A DNA stretch of 64,000 bases from Dacryopinax spathularia (GCA_037974965.1 JBBPFI010000002.1:434001-498000); one strand, 5' to 3'. Counted from the stretch's first letter, positions 43,847 through 54,947 are shown. A program made the numbers and translations. The notes: generated by a model from the letters alone, not told the origin.

Positions 43847-45187
43847 TTACTCGGGACGACGCCCTTGAGCTACGTCCTGCACATCCAACAGCTTGGTGAC
43901 TTTCCAGGTGATGCCATACTTATTGTAAGGTGAAGCATGCCAGATGATAACGGGAAAGACGTCGTCCGATCGAACTGGCTTGTACAGTAGGCAGATGTTT
44001 CGAAGTCGGTGAAACCGCTGATCCTGCAGAGTCCGGAACTCCTCGACCCCATGGTCATCCCGGACAATGCCGAATACTTGAGTGTCGGCATCCGAATCAT
44101 GTTTGATCCATACGCGATTCAAGTAGTCGTACGCGATTATGGTCGTCACGCCGGAATGGGCTGTATTACGGACAATGTCTTCCAGCTCGTTGGGATTATG
44201 CAAGATGAGACGTTCGACATTGGGTAGACGTTGAAGATAACGGCCGACGACGTTGGTTAGGGAAGCCGCCCAGAACTCGTCAGCAAGTCCCACCTCCAGT
44301 GTCGCCAGCTGCTCAGGGAGCTCGGAAACGAAATTTGCCCATGATTCTTCCTCTTCCTCAGCGAGGTACGGAGCTAGACCAAAATGACGTAGAGCAGGAA
44401 GCCGCAATAGATCGGCCACCTCCTCAACGAAATGCCTGAGCCGGAGGGTATGTAGTGAGACCAGTCGCAGCGGTTGGGCCGGATTTTCAGGCCGGTGGTC
44501 GGTGGTGTCCCGCTCGGTATCGTCCACCCGCGAATGCTGTTGATAGAAAGGGCCGAGGATCGACAGTGAGCGGACATCTCGCATGCCGGTAAGAAAGTTG
44601 AGGAGGGACGAAGCAGGCACACGGACTGTCCTGCCGAGCTCGAGTCGCCGCAGTGTTGGCCGTAGCAAGGAAACAATGTTAGTCAGAAGGCGCGGTGGGG
44701 CATTCAGGTGGCTTCGCAGTTCCTCGCCTGGCAGTGGCATCGACGATAGATCGTAACGAGGAACAAAGCGTAAGATAACGAGGTTTCGGCAAGACGGCAA
44801 AAGGTTCCACAGCGTGTCCAGGTCACCGAGTGCCTTTTGCGGTAGGCCACTGAGACCGAACTCCACAGCGAGATATCTCACCCACCAACCGTGAGACCGA
44901 CGATGGAGAGGTTCCTGTCTGAGACGCCAAACCAGACCAGATATCTGCGCAAATTCCGTGATGACAAGGCCTTCGTAGAGGAATTCATTGACGAATGCAT
45001 TGAATGCCTTCGAAACAAGACTGAGCGCCTGTTTGGTGGGCAGAACGACGGCAAGCTGGACCTCGAGCCAACGAGCCTCTTCGACTGGTCCTTCTGGGTT
45101 GTATGAGGTGTCCAAGAGACCAGAAACCTCCGTGGCGTGTCTGAGAATCTTGCGGATGAGTTCGATCGGGAGCTTGTAGAATGACAT
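43847..45187 (-). CDS. F-box-like family member 2
   Basis: Single-exon frame of 446 aa: MSFYKLPIELIRKILRHATE, then degenerate leucine-rich segments (LRRLELGRTVRV, VRSLSILGPFYQQ, LHTLRLRHFVEEV, LATLEVGLADEF, VERLILHNPNEL), ending DVAQGRRPE at 43847. The N-terminal LPIELIRKIL resembles an F-box helix, so an SCF substrate-receptor role is inferred only from architecture. Closest in layout to member 6 (63174) and member 1: it shares FRTLQDQRFHRLRNICLLY with RFPSLRKICLRH. Intact. Such families expand in Agaricomycetes. Confidence 0.75.
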   Translation of the reverse strand: MSFYKLPIELIRKILRHATEVSGLLDTSYNPEGPVEEARWLEVQLAVVLPTKQALSLVSKAFNAFVNEFLYEGLVITEFAQISGLVWRLRQEPLHRRSHGWWVRYLAVEFGLSGLPQKALGDLDTLWNLLPSCRNLVILRFVPRYDLSSMPLPGEELRSHLNAPPRLLTNIVSLLRPTLRRLELGRTVRVPASSLLNFLTGMRDVRSLSILGPFYQQHSRVDDTERDTTDHRPENPAQPLRLVSLHTLRLRHFVEEVADLLRLPALRHFGLAPYLAEEEEESWANFVSELPEQLATLEVGLADEFWAASLTNVVGRYLQRLPNVERLILHNPNELEDIVRNTAHSGVTTIIAYDYLNRVWIKHDSDADTQVFGIVRDDHGVEEFRTLQDQRFHRLRNICLLYKPVRSDDVFPVIIWHASPYNKYGITWKVTKLLDVQDVAQGRRPE

Positions 45188-45665
45188 GATGAGCTCTGGC
45201 GGGCCTGAGGCGCGGAAACCTCAGACGATGGACGTCAACGAGACAGCCTGTGATCTGATCAAGCCGATCGTCGAACTGGAATGAGAGGCCAGTGTCGCCA
45301 AGAGTGTGCCAGATGAGCTAGAGTTGAATCACCAGACGATCGGCTTTAGTACGGCGCAGAGGTGGGTAAGCGCCAGTCTACAGTACGTCGAGTCAACCTA
45401 TCACCATGTCGGCACGTGCTCGCCGCATGACGAGCATAGACTCAACGCCTGTGACTACGTCATCTCAAGCATATCTCAACAGGTTTCGGACGGTTCAACT
45501 CATTCAAATCCCACATATCCAGACATGCTCTCGCATGCAGCACTGTGATCCCCATGATAGCCGATGTGGAAGCAGTGTGTGCTAGCCTCATTCGCTGATA
45601 CATTTCTCAAGCATGTACATCATCCGTGGGAGAACCTTCCGGGCCGAAGTTATGCACATTTCAAC
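45188..45665. other. Spacer between members 2 and 3
   Basis: About 480 bases upstream of member 2; no gene or repeat recognised. Confidence 0.4.
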
Positions 45666-47027
45666 CTAGTAGGCGTATTCGTGCCTCCTGTGCGGGTGAT
45701 CCTCATTCTCCCAGTGCTCCAGCTCCCACGCAACACCATAGCTTCTGAAACGCTCTCGACGACCTGCCAACAGAGGCGTGGGATCCTTTCCATCATACTT
45801 GATGTGGATCTTTCTGAGGAATGGGAATCTTCCTGCTTCCACGGCGTGGAGAAGCCCCTCTACATCCAAGTCCGCTTCTCCTCCCTCCCAGCTTATGCCA
45901 TCGTAGAGCGGCCAATTGTAGATGATGATCTCTGCCAGATTAAGGTTCGTTTGTGATATGCCAAATGCATGGTTCGGCGAGGTAATGAGGCCTGGCGGGG
46001 AGCGTAACACGAGACACTCCATATTGGGTACTGCATGGAATGAGATAGAAAGCTCGTCGTCCTCATCATCGTCCTCGTCGTTCTTGCTCCAGTCAACTTC
46101 CAGAGTACGTATTTGCGGGCCGTGGTGAAGAAGGAAGTGGGAACTCGAAAGTCTTCCGGGTGCGCTGGCTTCCACCGCAGCTGCGAGGAAGGTTGGTCGT
46201 AGCCATAAATGTGTCAGACGCGGTAGGTGCCACGTCGCCATGTGTTGCAGTATCGAGTCCATCTTTCGGATACGAAGCGTATGTAGTCGTGAAAGGCTCA
46301 CCTTGGCGGTTGCCCGTCGTGCCGATACAGTATTTCCTTCCTCTGTTGGGAGATGGGAGAACTCTCCGTCAATGGTCAGCGACTCTACCCTCTCGAGAAG
46401 GCGCAGGCAAGATTGAAAGGCAAAGTAAGGCAGATGTACCGCGGACGGCAGATGAAGGTTGCGAACAAGGCATCCATAGGCGGTAAAAAGCTTCTCAACC
46501 ATGTGAGGGGAAAGTTCCAAATAGCCTTGTTCCGGGACTGGCACCCAACTGTAGCGAGAACCCTTCCACAATGGCCCAGAGCCCCTCAGGTACATCGGAC
46601 AGAGGTACAACGTGGTCACATTCGAGAAGACGGCGAGTGCATGCCAAAGATTATTCCAATCGTCCCAATCGGCCTCGGACATATAGGCGATATTGAATCG
46701 GATAGCCAGCCACTTCACACGGTGCTCAGGAGGAAATTCGGTCGACGTCGCTCGTTCTCGGAGTCGTTCGAGCAGTTGGCGAAAATACTCCAGGTCGGTA
46801 GCTATGACAGCCTCAAACACGAACTCTTCGACAACATCATGGAAAAGCCTCGAAACGAGCCGGAGAGCTGCTTTCGTCGTCCAGACAGCCCTGACAACCT
46901 CGACCGCGGTTTGAACCTCCTCGTCGGCGATGATGCGATGCGAGTGGGTATCGAAGAGGCCCCGGAATTCCGTTGCGTGCCTGAGGATCTTGCGAACGAG
47001 CTTGATGGGTATTGTGTTGAAAGACAT
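45666..47027 (-). CDS. F-box-like family member 3
   Basis: 453-aa uninterrupted frame beginning MSFNTIPIKLVRKILRHATE and ending HPHRRHEYAY. Leucine-rich pieces such as LRIRKMDSILQHMATWHLPR, LTHLWLRPTFLA, IRTLEVDWSKND with an acidic run (DEDDDEDDE), and VEAGRFPFLRKIHIKYDG. It is most like members 4 and 5 (shared VKWLAIRF, GRFPFLRKI/GRFPSLRKI). The start at 47027 gives the family N-terminus. Its 5' flank is also shared with member 4, so both derive from one duplicated block. Confidence 0.75.
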   Translation of the reverse strand: MSFNTIPIKLVRKILRHATEFRGLFDTHSHRIIADEEVQTAVEVVRAVWTTKAALRLVSRLFHDVVEEFVFEAVIATDLEYFRQLLERLRERATSTEFPPEHRVKWLAIRFNIAYMSEADWDDWNNLWHALAVFSNVTTLYLCPMYLRGSGPLWKGSRYSWVPVPEQGYLELSPHMVEKLFTAYGCLVRNLHLPSAVHLPYFAFQSCLRLLERVESLTIDGEFSHLPTEEGNTVSARRATAKVSLSRLHTLRIRKMDSILQHMATWHLPRLTHLWLRPTFLAAAVEASAPGRLSSSHFLLHHGPQIRTLEVDWSKNDEDDDEDDELSISFHAVPNMECLVLRSPPGLITSPNHAFGISQTNLNLAEIIIYNWPLYDGISWEGGEADLDVEGLLHAVEAGRFPFLRKIHIKYDGKDPTPLLAGRRERFRSYGVAWELEHWENEDHPHRRHEYAY

Positions 47028-48230
47028 GCAGTGCGTAACTTGAAGTAGTGTACAGGCCGATAATCCTACTGTAGATCGGAGGGTAGTCGAGTGCGACGAG
47101 ATGGAGGATGGTACAGGGAGAAAGTCGACTCCAGATTAATACGCGAGAAGGCAAAGTTAGGTCACGGCTGAGAGACAGACGCGTCAGTCTGACTCGACCT
47201 GGAGAAACGAGTCAGGTCCCAGCGGAAACACATGCGCAGTGTAGTGACCGCCCATACGAGGTATGCGGATTGTGGCGACTCGGCACCCCGCTCATAGAAA
47301 CGGCGAGTACTGTGGCCACTCGGAACGCGGCTTCTAGAAATGACGGTCTTCCCTTTCTCTTCCTATATCGGCGCCGCACAAATCAGTCAAGACAGGCAAC
47401 CTGTCGGCAAAGCGGCTATGCGGGTTCATATTCAGCACTCATCCGCGATAGTATTCTGTCGTCCGGAGAACGCACTTCAAGCTCGATTCCGTGATACCCC
47501 TGGCGGATCCATGTAATGTGCTATCGACTTCTTCTCCGTTGCCTCCCCCTCTACCACCCGTTCCTACCGCTGCTCGCGCAAGCACGCAGGCGCACCATTT
47601 GCGCAGCGCGATCAATTGTCCAGCGTCAGCGCAGCACGCTGTCCCTCGGTATATGCGCCTAAAGCAACCAGATCAGCTATCGCACCTCCGAGACGGCTAG
47701 CGTACGTGTAGCAAGGTGGTGGATGTGCATGACAGAGAAGATGCGGAAACGCAGCCAAGGAGGAAGGATAGCAGAGGACTCACGCTGCGAAACCCCAAAA
47801 TACTCGCCGCCCGACTCCCAAACAACCCCTCTCTTTATTTACCCCTTCCCCCTCCCTATTCGGACCCATACTAGGCGAAGGAGCCCTCTGGTCGTCTAGG
47901 TTGGAGAGATGATATCCCGCTGACCGATTGAAGTACGTTGCGCAGGACGCAGGAGGGGATACTGAAGAGTGGTGGTGGATGACTGCGGGCGAAGAGAGGA
48001 AGTGCTACGATGCAACGGAGATTGCCATGATTAGGGGAAACATGGATCCATTGGGTTTCACCCAGTGAAATAACCGATCGGAACCTGGCATTCCGAGAAC
48101 CTAATAGACACCCAGTGCTTCTGCCAGTTATGGGGCGATACGGCATGAACGGGGATCTTGTTGGAAACGACGGCGAAGGCCTGTGATAGCACGTGAACAC
48201 GGCACATTCGGAGCGATCAACGATGCCTTA
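47028..48230. other. Duplicated 5' flank and gene-poor spacer
   Basis: 47080-47220 resembles the region upstream of member 4 (49600-49760): shared agtgcgacgagatggagga, gagaaagtcgact and cagacgcgtca. The rest (47220-48230) has no supported gene; a tandem-like pair, 'gtggcgactcggcac' / 'gtggccactcggaac', lies at 47272 and 47312. Confidence 0.45.
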
Positions 48231-49550
48231 CTACTTCCACTCGTATGGCGATGCATCGTCCTCCCGTGTCCATTCCTGAACCTCCCACTCCACCCCATGA
48301 GCGCTCAACTGGCCTCTCCCAGGCTCCAAATTCGCTGCTGGGAACACCGAACAGTTTTTGCTGCAGATTTTCCTCAACGATGGAAACCTCCCAGCTTGTA
48401 CGGCTTGGACCATGCTTTGCACATGTGAGTCCGTTTCGTAAATCCCCCGCCAAGCATCGTTGAGAGGAGCCCACCCATACGTGATAATTTCCTCCAGTTT
48501 CTCGTGGTGTAGTAGAGAAACAGCACCTAGCCCGTGACTGAGCCAGTAAGTGTCGCCCGGACAATGTAACAACAAGTGTCGTAAATTGGGCATTCGAACC
48601 AGAGAATAAGGTCGCCGCGCAGGCCAGTTTTCCCAAGCGTCTTGGTTCCAGTGCCATTCGACTTCAAGGATGAGCAGGTTCTTTCCGTGTTGACAGAGAA
48701 AGGTTTCGTCGAAAAACGTACCCCAGGGCCATGGTTCTTCGAGAACCAGAGACTCAGGTACCCACAGCCTCTTGAGTCCGGGTAGCTCCCACGATGCCAT
48801 ATGCTGCAGAAGCCACCGCATATGGTTGACGTGCAGCGTGTGCAATGTGGGCAGGGCCAATCGGAAATTCATCAGCTCGTATCTTTCGCTCCTCCCAAAG
48901 TCGTGGAACGGGCCGTGTACGACCATTGACTCGATCCTTTGGAGATAGCCAAGAGACGATACCAGGCCATTGAGGGGCAGATGCACTCGAGCAGAGAGGT
49001 AGATCTTGCGAAGGGATGGCCCATAGGTAGTGGAGATGTTTCGCAAACCTTCGGGAGAGAGCTCGACATGGTCTGTTGCGGAGTATGTATACAGCCGTTC
49101 TGGGTCGTCTCTCTCCTCTGGGCTCACGCACAAGGCGACGAGATTGGGGAACCGAGAAAGCGCACCCCAAAGATTGTTCGAGTCATTCCGATCGGTGGAC
49201 GACATCTTCGAAACATCGAATTTGAGGGCAAGCCACTTGACGCAGTGTCCAGGATGCGAGCCGGACAGCGTTTTCCGTTCATCGAGCCGTGCCAGGAGTT
49301 GGTGGAAGGAATCCAAATCCGTAGCCAGGACGGCCTCGTACAAGAACTCCTCGACGAGGCCGCAGACGGCTCTTGAAACCAGTTGGAGAGCGGCTTTCGT
49401 CGGCCAAACTGCTTTGACAGCAGTGATAGCTCTTTGCATGTCCTCGTCAGGAGTCATGCAGCCTGGGCAGGCGTCAAAGAGCCCGGGTACTTCTGTCGCA
49501 TGTTGGAGAATTTTGCGAACGAGCTCGATGGGGAGCATGTTGAAAGACAT
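48231..49550 (-). CDS. F-box-like family member 4
   Basis: 439-aa single frame: MSFNMLPIELVRKILQHATE to EDDASPYEWK. Family features: KAVWPTKAALQLVSR, VKWLALKFDVSKM, IYLSARVHLPLNGL, LHTLHVNHMRWLLQHMASWE, LLILEVEWHWNQD, QAGRFPSLRKI. Intact. Like members 3 and 5 it lies on the minus strand, in head-to-tail order, as expected for tandem duplication. SCF involvement is an inference from the F-box-like N-terminus. Confidence 0.75.
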   Translation of the reverse strand: MSFNMLPIELVRKILQHATEVPGLFDACPGCMTPDEDMQRAITAVKAVWPTKAALQLVSRAVCGLVEEFLYEAVLATDLDSFHQLLARLDERKTLSGSHPGHCVKWLALKFDVSKMSSTDRNDSNNLWGALSRFPNLVALCVSPEERDDPERLYTYSATDHVELSPEGLRNISTTYGPSLRKIYLSARVHLPLNGLVSSLGYLQRIESMVVHGPFHDFGRSERYELMNFRLALPTLHTLHVNHMRWLLQHMASWELPGLKRLWVPESLVLEEPWPWGTFFDETFLCQHGKNLLILEVEWHWNQDAWENWPARRPYSLVRMPNLRHLLLHCPGDTYWLSHGLGAVSLLHHEKLEEIITYGWAPLNDAWRGIYETDSHVQSMVQAVQAGRFPSLRKICSKNCSVFPAANLEPGRGQLSAHGVEWEVQEWTREDDASPYEWK

Positions 49551-50230
49551 GACGCCGTTTTAAGCTCCGTGAAGTGATAAGCGGCCGTCCAATTGTACGC
49601 GGGGTCATGGAGTGCGACGAGATGGAGGACGGCGTAGAGAGAAAGTCGACTAGACACCCCTCATCGTGATAGTTATGGGCGAAGGCAAACAGAAGACCAG
49701 CGCAAAGGGCAGACGCGTCACATTGACTCGATGGCGGGACGAGTCAGACCCGAAAGAACCCCTGCTCAATCCCCTGGGTTAAAGGTTTGTGGCAACTCCG
49801 CCAGACGCTCATGAAAACCCTCTGTAGTGATAGTCGAGAACCAGTGCTGGTCAATGACAAGGTCATTCTCATTCGAGAACTGGCTGAACGTCTACATCCG
49901 CACCACAGTCGGTCAACTAAGGAATAAGAAAAGAGGGAAGTAGACGAACGAAGATATTGTTACTCGCCATCTGCACCCAACTGCTCTCATCCGGACTCAT
50001 CGAATACTCCATATCACTTCCAGTCCTTCGACTGCGCTGTCAATCCACCTCATCTCCCCTCATCTTCCGAATCTGAGACCAGTGCGAGCGGTCATATTGT
50101 GCAGTCCGCGATCCTGCCTCGTCCCGGCGAGAACGAGGTATGTGGAAATGGCGCCGAATCAGCTGTCCTTCCCTTCGTTTACTATATCATCTGACATGCC
50201 GCCGTTCGAAGAGAAGGAGGTGAAGCCGTC
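49551..50230. other. 5' flank of member 4 and spacer
   Basis: 49600-49760 is the duplicated flank shared with member 3. The rest is unassigned. Confidence 0.4.
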
Positions 50231-50650
50231 ATGGTCGGGATACGTGGTACTCAGATTGAACTGCTGGGCGAGCGTCCAGATGGGGTTCGAGACGGCGGTG
50301 TCGCGGTTCTGCAGGCTTTGGAATCGGTCTCAAGACCTTGCTGCCCGTCGAGAGAAACGAGCGAGCCCAGTATCGTGTGCCTGAACCTGCCCCCTGCGAC
50401 CGGGCCGACCCTCGAGGAGCATCATGGAGCAGTGGTATATGGTTTGGAGAGGTGCTCGAGGATTGCGGTCGAGAGACCGACCATTCCACCTCCCAACACG
50501 AGCGGGCATGGTAACATGTTGGGTCCGGGTTTGAGCAACAGCCAGGGACTTAGAGCGCAGCAGCGCGAGAGAGCGAAGATAAAAAAGAGAGGGTATTGTC
50601 TGCTAGAGGAGTGGAAGAGGCGTCGGCCTATGGTGGGAGGAGGGAGCTGA
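50231..50650 (+). CDS. Doubtful hypothetical open frame
   Basis: 140-codon frame ending GLRAQQRERAKIKKRGYCLL then EEWKRRRPMVGGGS, with a Pro-rich middle. A second open frame overlaps from 50082. No family, no paralogue and no strong start context; it may be the 3' exon of a gene beginning near 50030 or chance. Confidence 0.2.
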   Translation: MVGIRGTQIELLGERPDGVRDGGVAVLQALESVSRPCCPSRETSEPSIVCLNLPPATGPTLEEHHGAVVYGLERCSRIAVERPTIPPPNTSGHGNMLGPGLSNSQGLRAQQRERAKIKKRGYCLLEEWKRRRPMVGGGS

Positions 50651-50895
50651 CGCGGACGCGTGTGCCGTTTTGAGCTGCACACGACGCGTTCCCACACATT
50701 GCGCCGATGCTTCGCCATGCCGCAGAGCAGAAGAATAGACGGTCATGTCATCCCGGTAAGCTGAAGAAGCCGAACCATTCATTATTGGTAGCTTATGTCT
50801 ATTATTGTAGCCCTAGTGGCCTTGTACTATCGGCTCGGTCGCTTGCGGCCTCCTACTCTACCACTGGCAGGCCCCCAGCTGACGTGGTCGTCTAG

Positions 50896-51235
50896 TTCCC
50901 ATTCGTCGCCTCCGGCGTCACGCTCATTTTAGACTGGCTCTTTCTGGGGGACACGCTGCCCACGCTCCTGGGTAATAGAACTATTCCTTCGCAGAAGTGA
51001 ATGAGGCTGTTCTGCCGATTTTGCAAAAGGGTGTGAGAAACGACGAGGGCAAGCCGGACACCACGAGCAGAAGCGCTTGAAGAGTTGAGGACGTTGCGGA
51101 TTCCAGGCTTGTGTCTTACCCCATGGAGCAACAGTACGTTTGCCTTCCTTACCTGCGTACACTGGGGTGATGACTGGCGACGCAGCTGTTCTGTACTCAG
51201 TACTCTCCGGAAGTGTGGCGACCATGATGTGGAGC
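50896..51235 (+). pseudogene. Decayed fragment of the MFS transporter gene
   Basis: Nucleotide and protein similarity to 42551-42890 of the transporter: FVASGVTLILDWLFLGDTLP versus CIASGVTLIFEALFLPETLR, and NRTIPSQK followed by a stop where the parent has Trp. Later frameshifts follow. The parental intron (gtatgt...ttgcag) has an aligned counterpart (gtacgt...gacgcag, about 51132-51183), so this is a DNA-level duplicate, not a retrocopy. Only about 340 bases remain. Confidence 0.7.
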
Positions 51236-51466
51236 ACTGATGTTTTCGGAGGTCGTGACGGCTCAGCCTGAGAGTGATGCGACCTGCCACTCGGTAACAT
51301 GCCGCTCGCACACGATTCTTGAGGGTGCCCAGCTGCGCCTCACGATTATGATAGCTTCCTGTGCAGATTATGCTGAACGGACCAGCGGGTTGCTAAAACG
51401 CGAAGTCTTCTACAACGCAGAGCGAAGCAATGTCCTACACTGTACCCCTGCTCTGGCACGATCCGC

Positions 51467-51946
51467 CTAGTATTCATCCCACTTGTATCGGCTCCACTTA
51501 TACCCAGATAGGTCCAAGTCATCCTCGCTTACCCTGTACTTAATATGCCACTCCACACCGTACTCTCTGAACCGGGCCTGCATCTCTCTCAAATCGTCCT
51601 CTAGAGGCGTTTGGTGATTGTATTTGGTGCAGATGCTCTTGAGGGATGGGAATGCCCCCCCTTCTAGAGCCCCGAGCATGCCTTCCAAATCCTCATCTTG
51701 CAGTTCTCGATGTGTGGGTCGCACATCGTCCGGTTTCCAACCATACGTGACGATATGTTCGAGTTTCGCATGCTGCAGCTCATGAAGTGCACCAAGAACA
51801 TGCCCAAAACCGCTCTCGAATCCCGGGGATTGCAACACCACATGTTGCAGATTGGGCACGTGTTCGAGAGTAATAGGTGCCCATTGGGGCCAGTCAGAAG
51901 GAGGCTCCCCGTCCAACCACTCGATCTCCAGGGTGAACAACTGAGG
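51467..51946 (-). pseudogene. F-box-like family member 5, 3' part (split by an LTR retrotransposon)
   Basis: C-terminal 159 codons: PQLFTLEIEWLDGEPPSDWP (aligning with LLILEVEWHWNQDAW of member 4), LEHVPNLQHVVLQSPGFE, GGAFPSLKSICTKYNH, ending SGYKWSRYKWDEY at 51467. The target duplication GAGG (51943-51946) abuts the element. The remaining 5' part is at 61768-62638. Confidence 0.85.
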
Positions 51947-52312
51947 TGTGCTGCGTGCCGTAATTTTCGGCATCCGATAGCCGATCTAGGTAATATACGT
52001 CCCTTATATTCGTATATGCACCCGCTGTTATAACCGGAGTCCGCTTATCGGACTTCGGGACTTTTTGTACTATAACATTTCAGGGCTTTCGCCCTAGTGA
52101 AAAATGCATCTCTTACCACTCCTTATCCTTGACGCCTAAGTCCGATATCGAATATCGGTCTTCACTCTCATTTACTGCCTAACCAACTTCATTACTACTA
52201 CTTTCAATCCTACTACCAACATAACTACCGGCGCGACCGATATTGCTTATCGGCAACCTGGCTACGATACCTCGCACACCTCTTTACTCCTAAATACTGG
52301 GGGAACAGGTCA
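51947..52312 (+). repeat. 5' LTR of the second retrotransposon
   Basis: 366 bp, TGTGCTGCGTGCC...ACAGGTCA, with six exact TATCGG/CCGATA hexamers. The sequence just after it (tttggagcccaacgcgagg) would hold the primer site; no tRNA match could be confirmed. Confidence 0.92.
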
Positions 52313-52580
52313 TTTGGAGCCCAACGCGAGGGGTTATAGCCTGGATCTGCCACGTCGATAACGCGCACGGACCAGTTGGCAAAAATCGGCCAAACTGACT
52401 ACTTGGAGCGGACGCAATTATCGGACGCAAATCCCCCGGTGGATTCCGCGAATTCGTAGAAACACCGAAACTTCCATCTCCCCGTTTACGACTCCGCCCG
52501 ACTCCTCCGACGAATACATACCGGATATCGACCTATCATCACACCTACCAAGTCGGACAGAATCGGAACCGGACTCAAAT

Positions 52581-54947
52581 ATGCCGGCCGATAATCAAAA
52601 TGATCCCGACAACCGCGGGGTCGGTCAGGGTCCAAACGACGGTGATCACGGCGCAGTTCCCGAAAATAGACGGCCGCGATATCCGATGCCCCTACGGACG
52701 AGTCCCAATGCGCCAGCTCTCGTACAAGCGACAGCCGATAATGTTGTCCGATACCTCGAGGACGTGGAACAATGTGCGGAGTATGCGGAGCTGGACCGGG
52801 GAGAATGGCCGAAATGGTGTCTCCGATATGCACCCCCGAAAGTACAGGAGATCTGGTCGACATTACCGGAGTCCAAAGGTCGAGACTACAACGCCTTCAA
52901 AATGGCGGTACTACGGCTATATCCAGGCGCTGTGGACGATAAAAGGCGATATACAAAACTGGATCTGGAAAGATTGGTCAGCCGGGCCGCCCTTATCGAA
53001 ATGGACTCCCGTAATCAGCTCGCCGAGTACCTTCGCCAGTTTTCGGTTATCGCGGAGTACCTGGAGGAAAGAGGAAAGTTATCGGTCGACGACCGTGACC
53101 GATTTTTCATCAGAGGTTTCCACCCTGATTTTCAGGACGCCTTACGCAACCGATTGGCGATAAAGGAACCGGACCATCATTATCCTATGGACCCCTATAC
53201 GATGAAGTCCGTTACCGAGGCGGCAGAGCACCTTCTCTATTCTACACCTGCTACCGCTCCCTATATTCCAATCGATTGGGATTCGGGCCCTGTAGGTACG
53301 AAAGGCTCGACGAAGCCGAAAACAGAGGAGAAAACCGATATCAAGGTCGAGCCGAGCCTGCAAATTCAGGAGCGCATGCTTCAGTTAATGGCCCGGTTAG
53401 AGGGGAGAATGGACGATATCGCGCGAAACCAGCAGCAACAGCACTATAATCCGCCGTACCAACAGACGTTTCAGCGACAACCGCCTCCCCATATGACTGG
53501 ACCTGGAATCAGCGGAAACCCGATAAACCGAAACCAGCGCTGTCTATGGTGTGGCCACACCGACCATCTCATCCGAGACTGCGGCGACCTTGAGGAACAT
53601 ATCCGGAATGGATACGTTATTAGGAGTACCAATGCCGGAGGACGTATCACCTTACCGGACGGCCGATACGCCCCAGCTTCTATGGGTGACACCCTAAAGG
53701 AGCGAACCCTGGCCTGGCACGCTTCTAATCCCGGACATAGGGTACAAGACCTAAACTCCAAAGCAGGTGTTCCCAGCCGTACAGCTCAACCCGTCAATCT
53801 ACTGCACAATATCGGCATTCCGCCAGCGATAACAGTCGATATCCCGCATGATGCCCTTCCCTTTCAGGCATTACCGGTCAATATCCTTCACAACCTCGGG
53901 GACGCCGATAACGTTATCGGCCAGCCGGAGGAGGAATTAGAGAGAACGATTGCCGTGTTGCAAGCCCAATTGGACCGTACCAGAGTGGGCAGGCGTACCG
54001 ATAAGGCCCCCGCGGGTCGGCCCGTTCCCTTTCGGCGACAACCTCACAAAGAGTATGACAACCAACCCGATAAGGACAATCGGATGGGCGAGGGTACCGG
54101 GACGACCGAACCTGGAGGAGAACAACAAGCCGACAAAGGCGATAAGACGGACACACGTCCTGACACCAATCCTTATGGGAAGATGCAATTTCGTAGCCCA
54201 GCCGAGAACGAAGCACTGGTTGATACGGTTATCGCCAACTTCATGAAAAGCCAGACCTCGGTGTCGCTGGCGGAGCTGTTGGCTGTTTCTCCACAGGCAC
54301 GAAAACATCTGCAACAACAAACGCAATCCAAACGTATCGCCAAGGCTCCTCCGGTTCTAAACGCGTTCACCGGCGCGATAATAGAAGAGGAAGTGGACCG
54401 AGAACCCGATACGAGCGACCGATATAGACTTCCATCGATTATTGAACACATCTGGCACGTATCGGGAGCTCGAGATGCCCCGAAAGGAATTGTCGTGGGG
54501 CACGATATGATCGGATTGCGCGATATAGACGTGCGGGTGGGTGATGACGACATCACGGTTACCGGTTGTCTTGATTCAGGCTCGACAATGATTCTCCTAC
54601 ATAGCCATATCGCGCGACGCCTACACCTTCATTACTACCCGGAGGATAAGGTCGGAGTGCGATCTGCTAATGGCGAGATCAGCTATACCAAAGGCTGCAT
54701 TCGCAATTTGAGGATATCGGTGGGAACGCTTACCGGCCTCTTTCAAGTTCAAGTATCGGACGATCTGCCTATACCGCTTCTTATCGGTCGCCCTTTCCTG
54801 GCCCTGTTCCGGTGCGAATCCAAGGACCACCCTAGCGGCTACCAGGAACTGACGCTGACGTGTCCCAACACTCATGAGCAACTTGTCGTACCGACAAAAG
54901 CCTCGACCATCGAATCCAGCTCGGATTTTTACAAGTCAATGAACTGA
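52581..54947 (+). CDS. gag: gag-protease polyprotein of the second retrotransposon
   Basis: 788 aa. Helical capsid-like region (VRYLEDVEQCAEYAELDRGE; NQLAEYLRQFSVIAEYLEER; FFIRGFHPDFQDALRNRLA), a zinc knuckle CLWCGHTDHLIRDC, a charged linker and a retropepsin-type aspartic protease (VTGCLDSGSTMILLHSHIAR; IPLLIGRPFL). The long capsid-protease frame followed by a separate pol frame suits this fungal gypsy-like lineage. Confidence 0.85.
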   Translation: MPADNQNDPDNRGVGQGPNDGDHGAVPENRRPRYPMPLRTSPNAPALVQATADNVVRYLEDVEQCAEYAELDRGEWPKWCLRYAPPKVQEIWSTLPESKGRDYNAFKMAVLRLYPGAVDDKRRYTKLDLERLVSRAALIEMDSRNQLAEYLRQFSVIAEYLEERGKLSVDDRDRFFIRGFHPDFQDALRNRLAIKEPDHHYPMDPYTMKSVTEAAEHLLYSTPATAPYIPIDWDSGPVGTKGSTKPKTEEKTDIKVEPSLQIQERMLQLMARLEGRMDDIARNQQQQHYNPPYQQTFQRQPPPHMTGPGISGNPINRNQRCLWCGHTDHLIRDCGDLEEHIRNGYVIRSTNAGGRITLPDGRYAPASMGDTLKERTLAWHASNPGHRVQDLNSKAGVPSRTAQPVNLLHNIGIPPAITVDIPHDALPFQALPVNILHNLGDADNVIGQPEEELERTIAVLQAQLDRTRVGRRTDKAPAGRPVPFRRQPHKEYDNQPDKDNRMGEGTGTTEPGGEQQADKGDKTDTRPDTNPYGKMQFRSPAENEALVDTVIANFMKSQTSVSLAELLAVSPQARKHLQQQTQSKRIAKAPPVLNAFTGAIIEEEVDREPDTSDRYRLPSIIEHIWHVSGARDAPKGIVVGHDMIGLRDIDVRVGDDDITVTGCLDSGSTMILLHSHIARRLHLHYYPEDKVGVRSANGEISYTKGCIRNLRISVGTLTGLFQVQVSDDLPIPLLIGRPFLALFRCESKDHPSGYQELTLTCPNTHEQLVVPTKASTIESSSDFYKSMN

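Noticed and set aside
47491-47700. 69-aa Pro/Ala-rich frame
   Set aside because: No ATG start and low-complexity composition.
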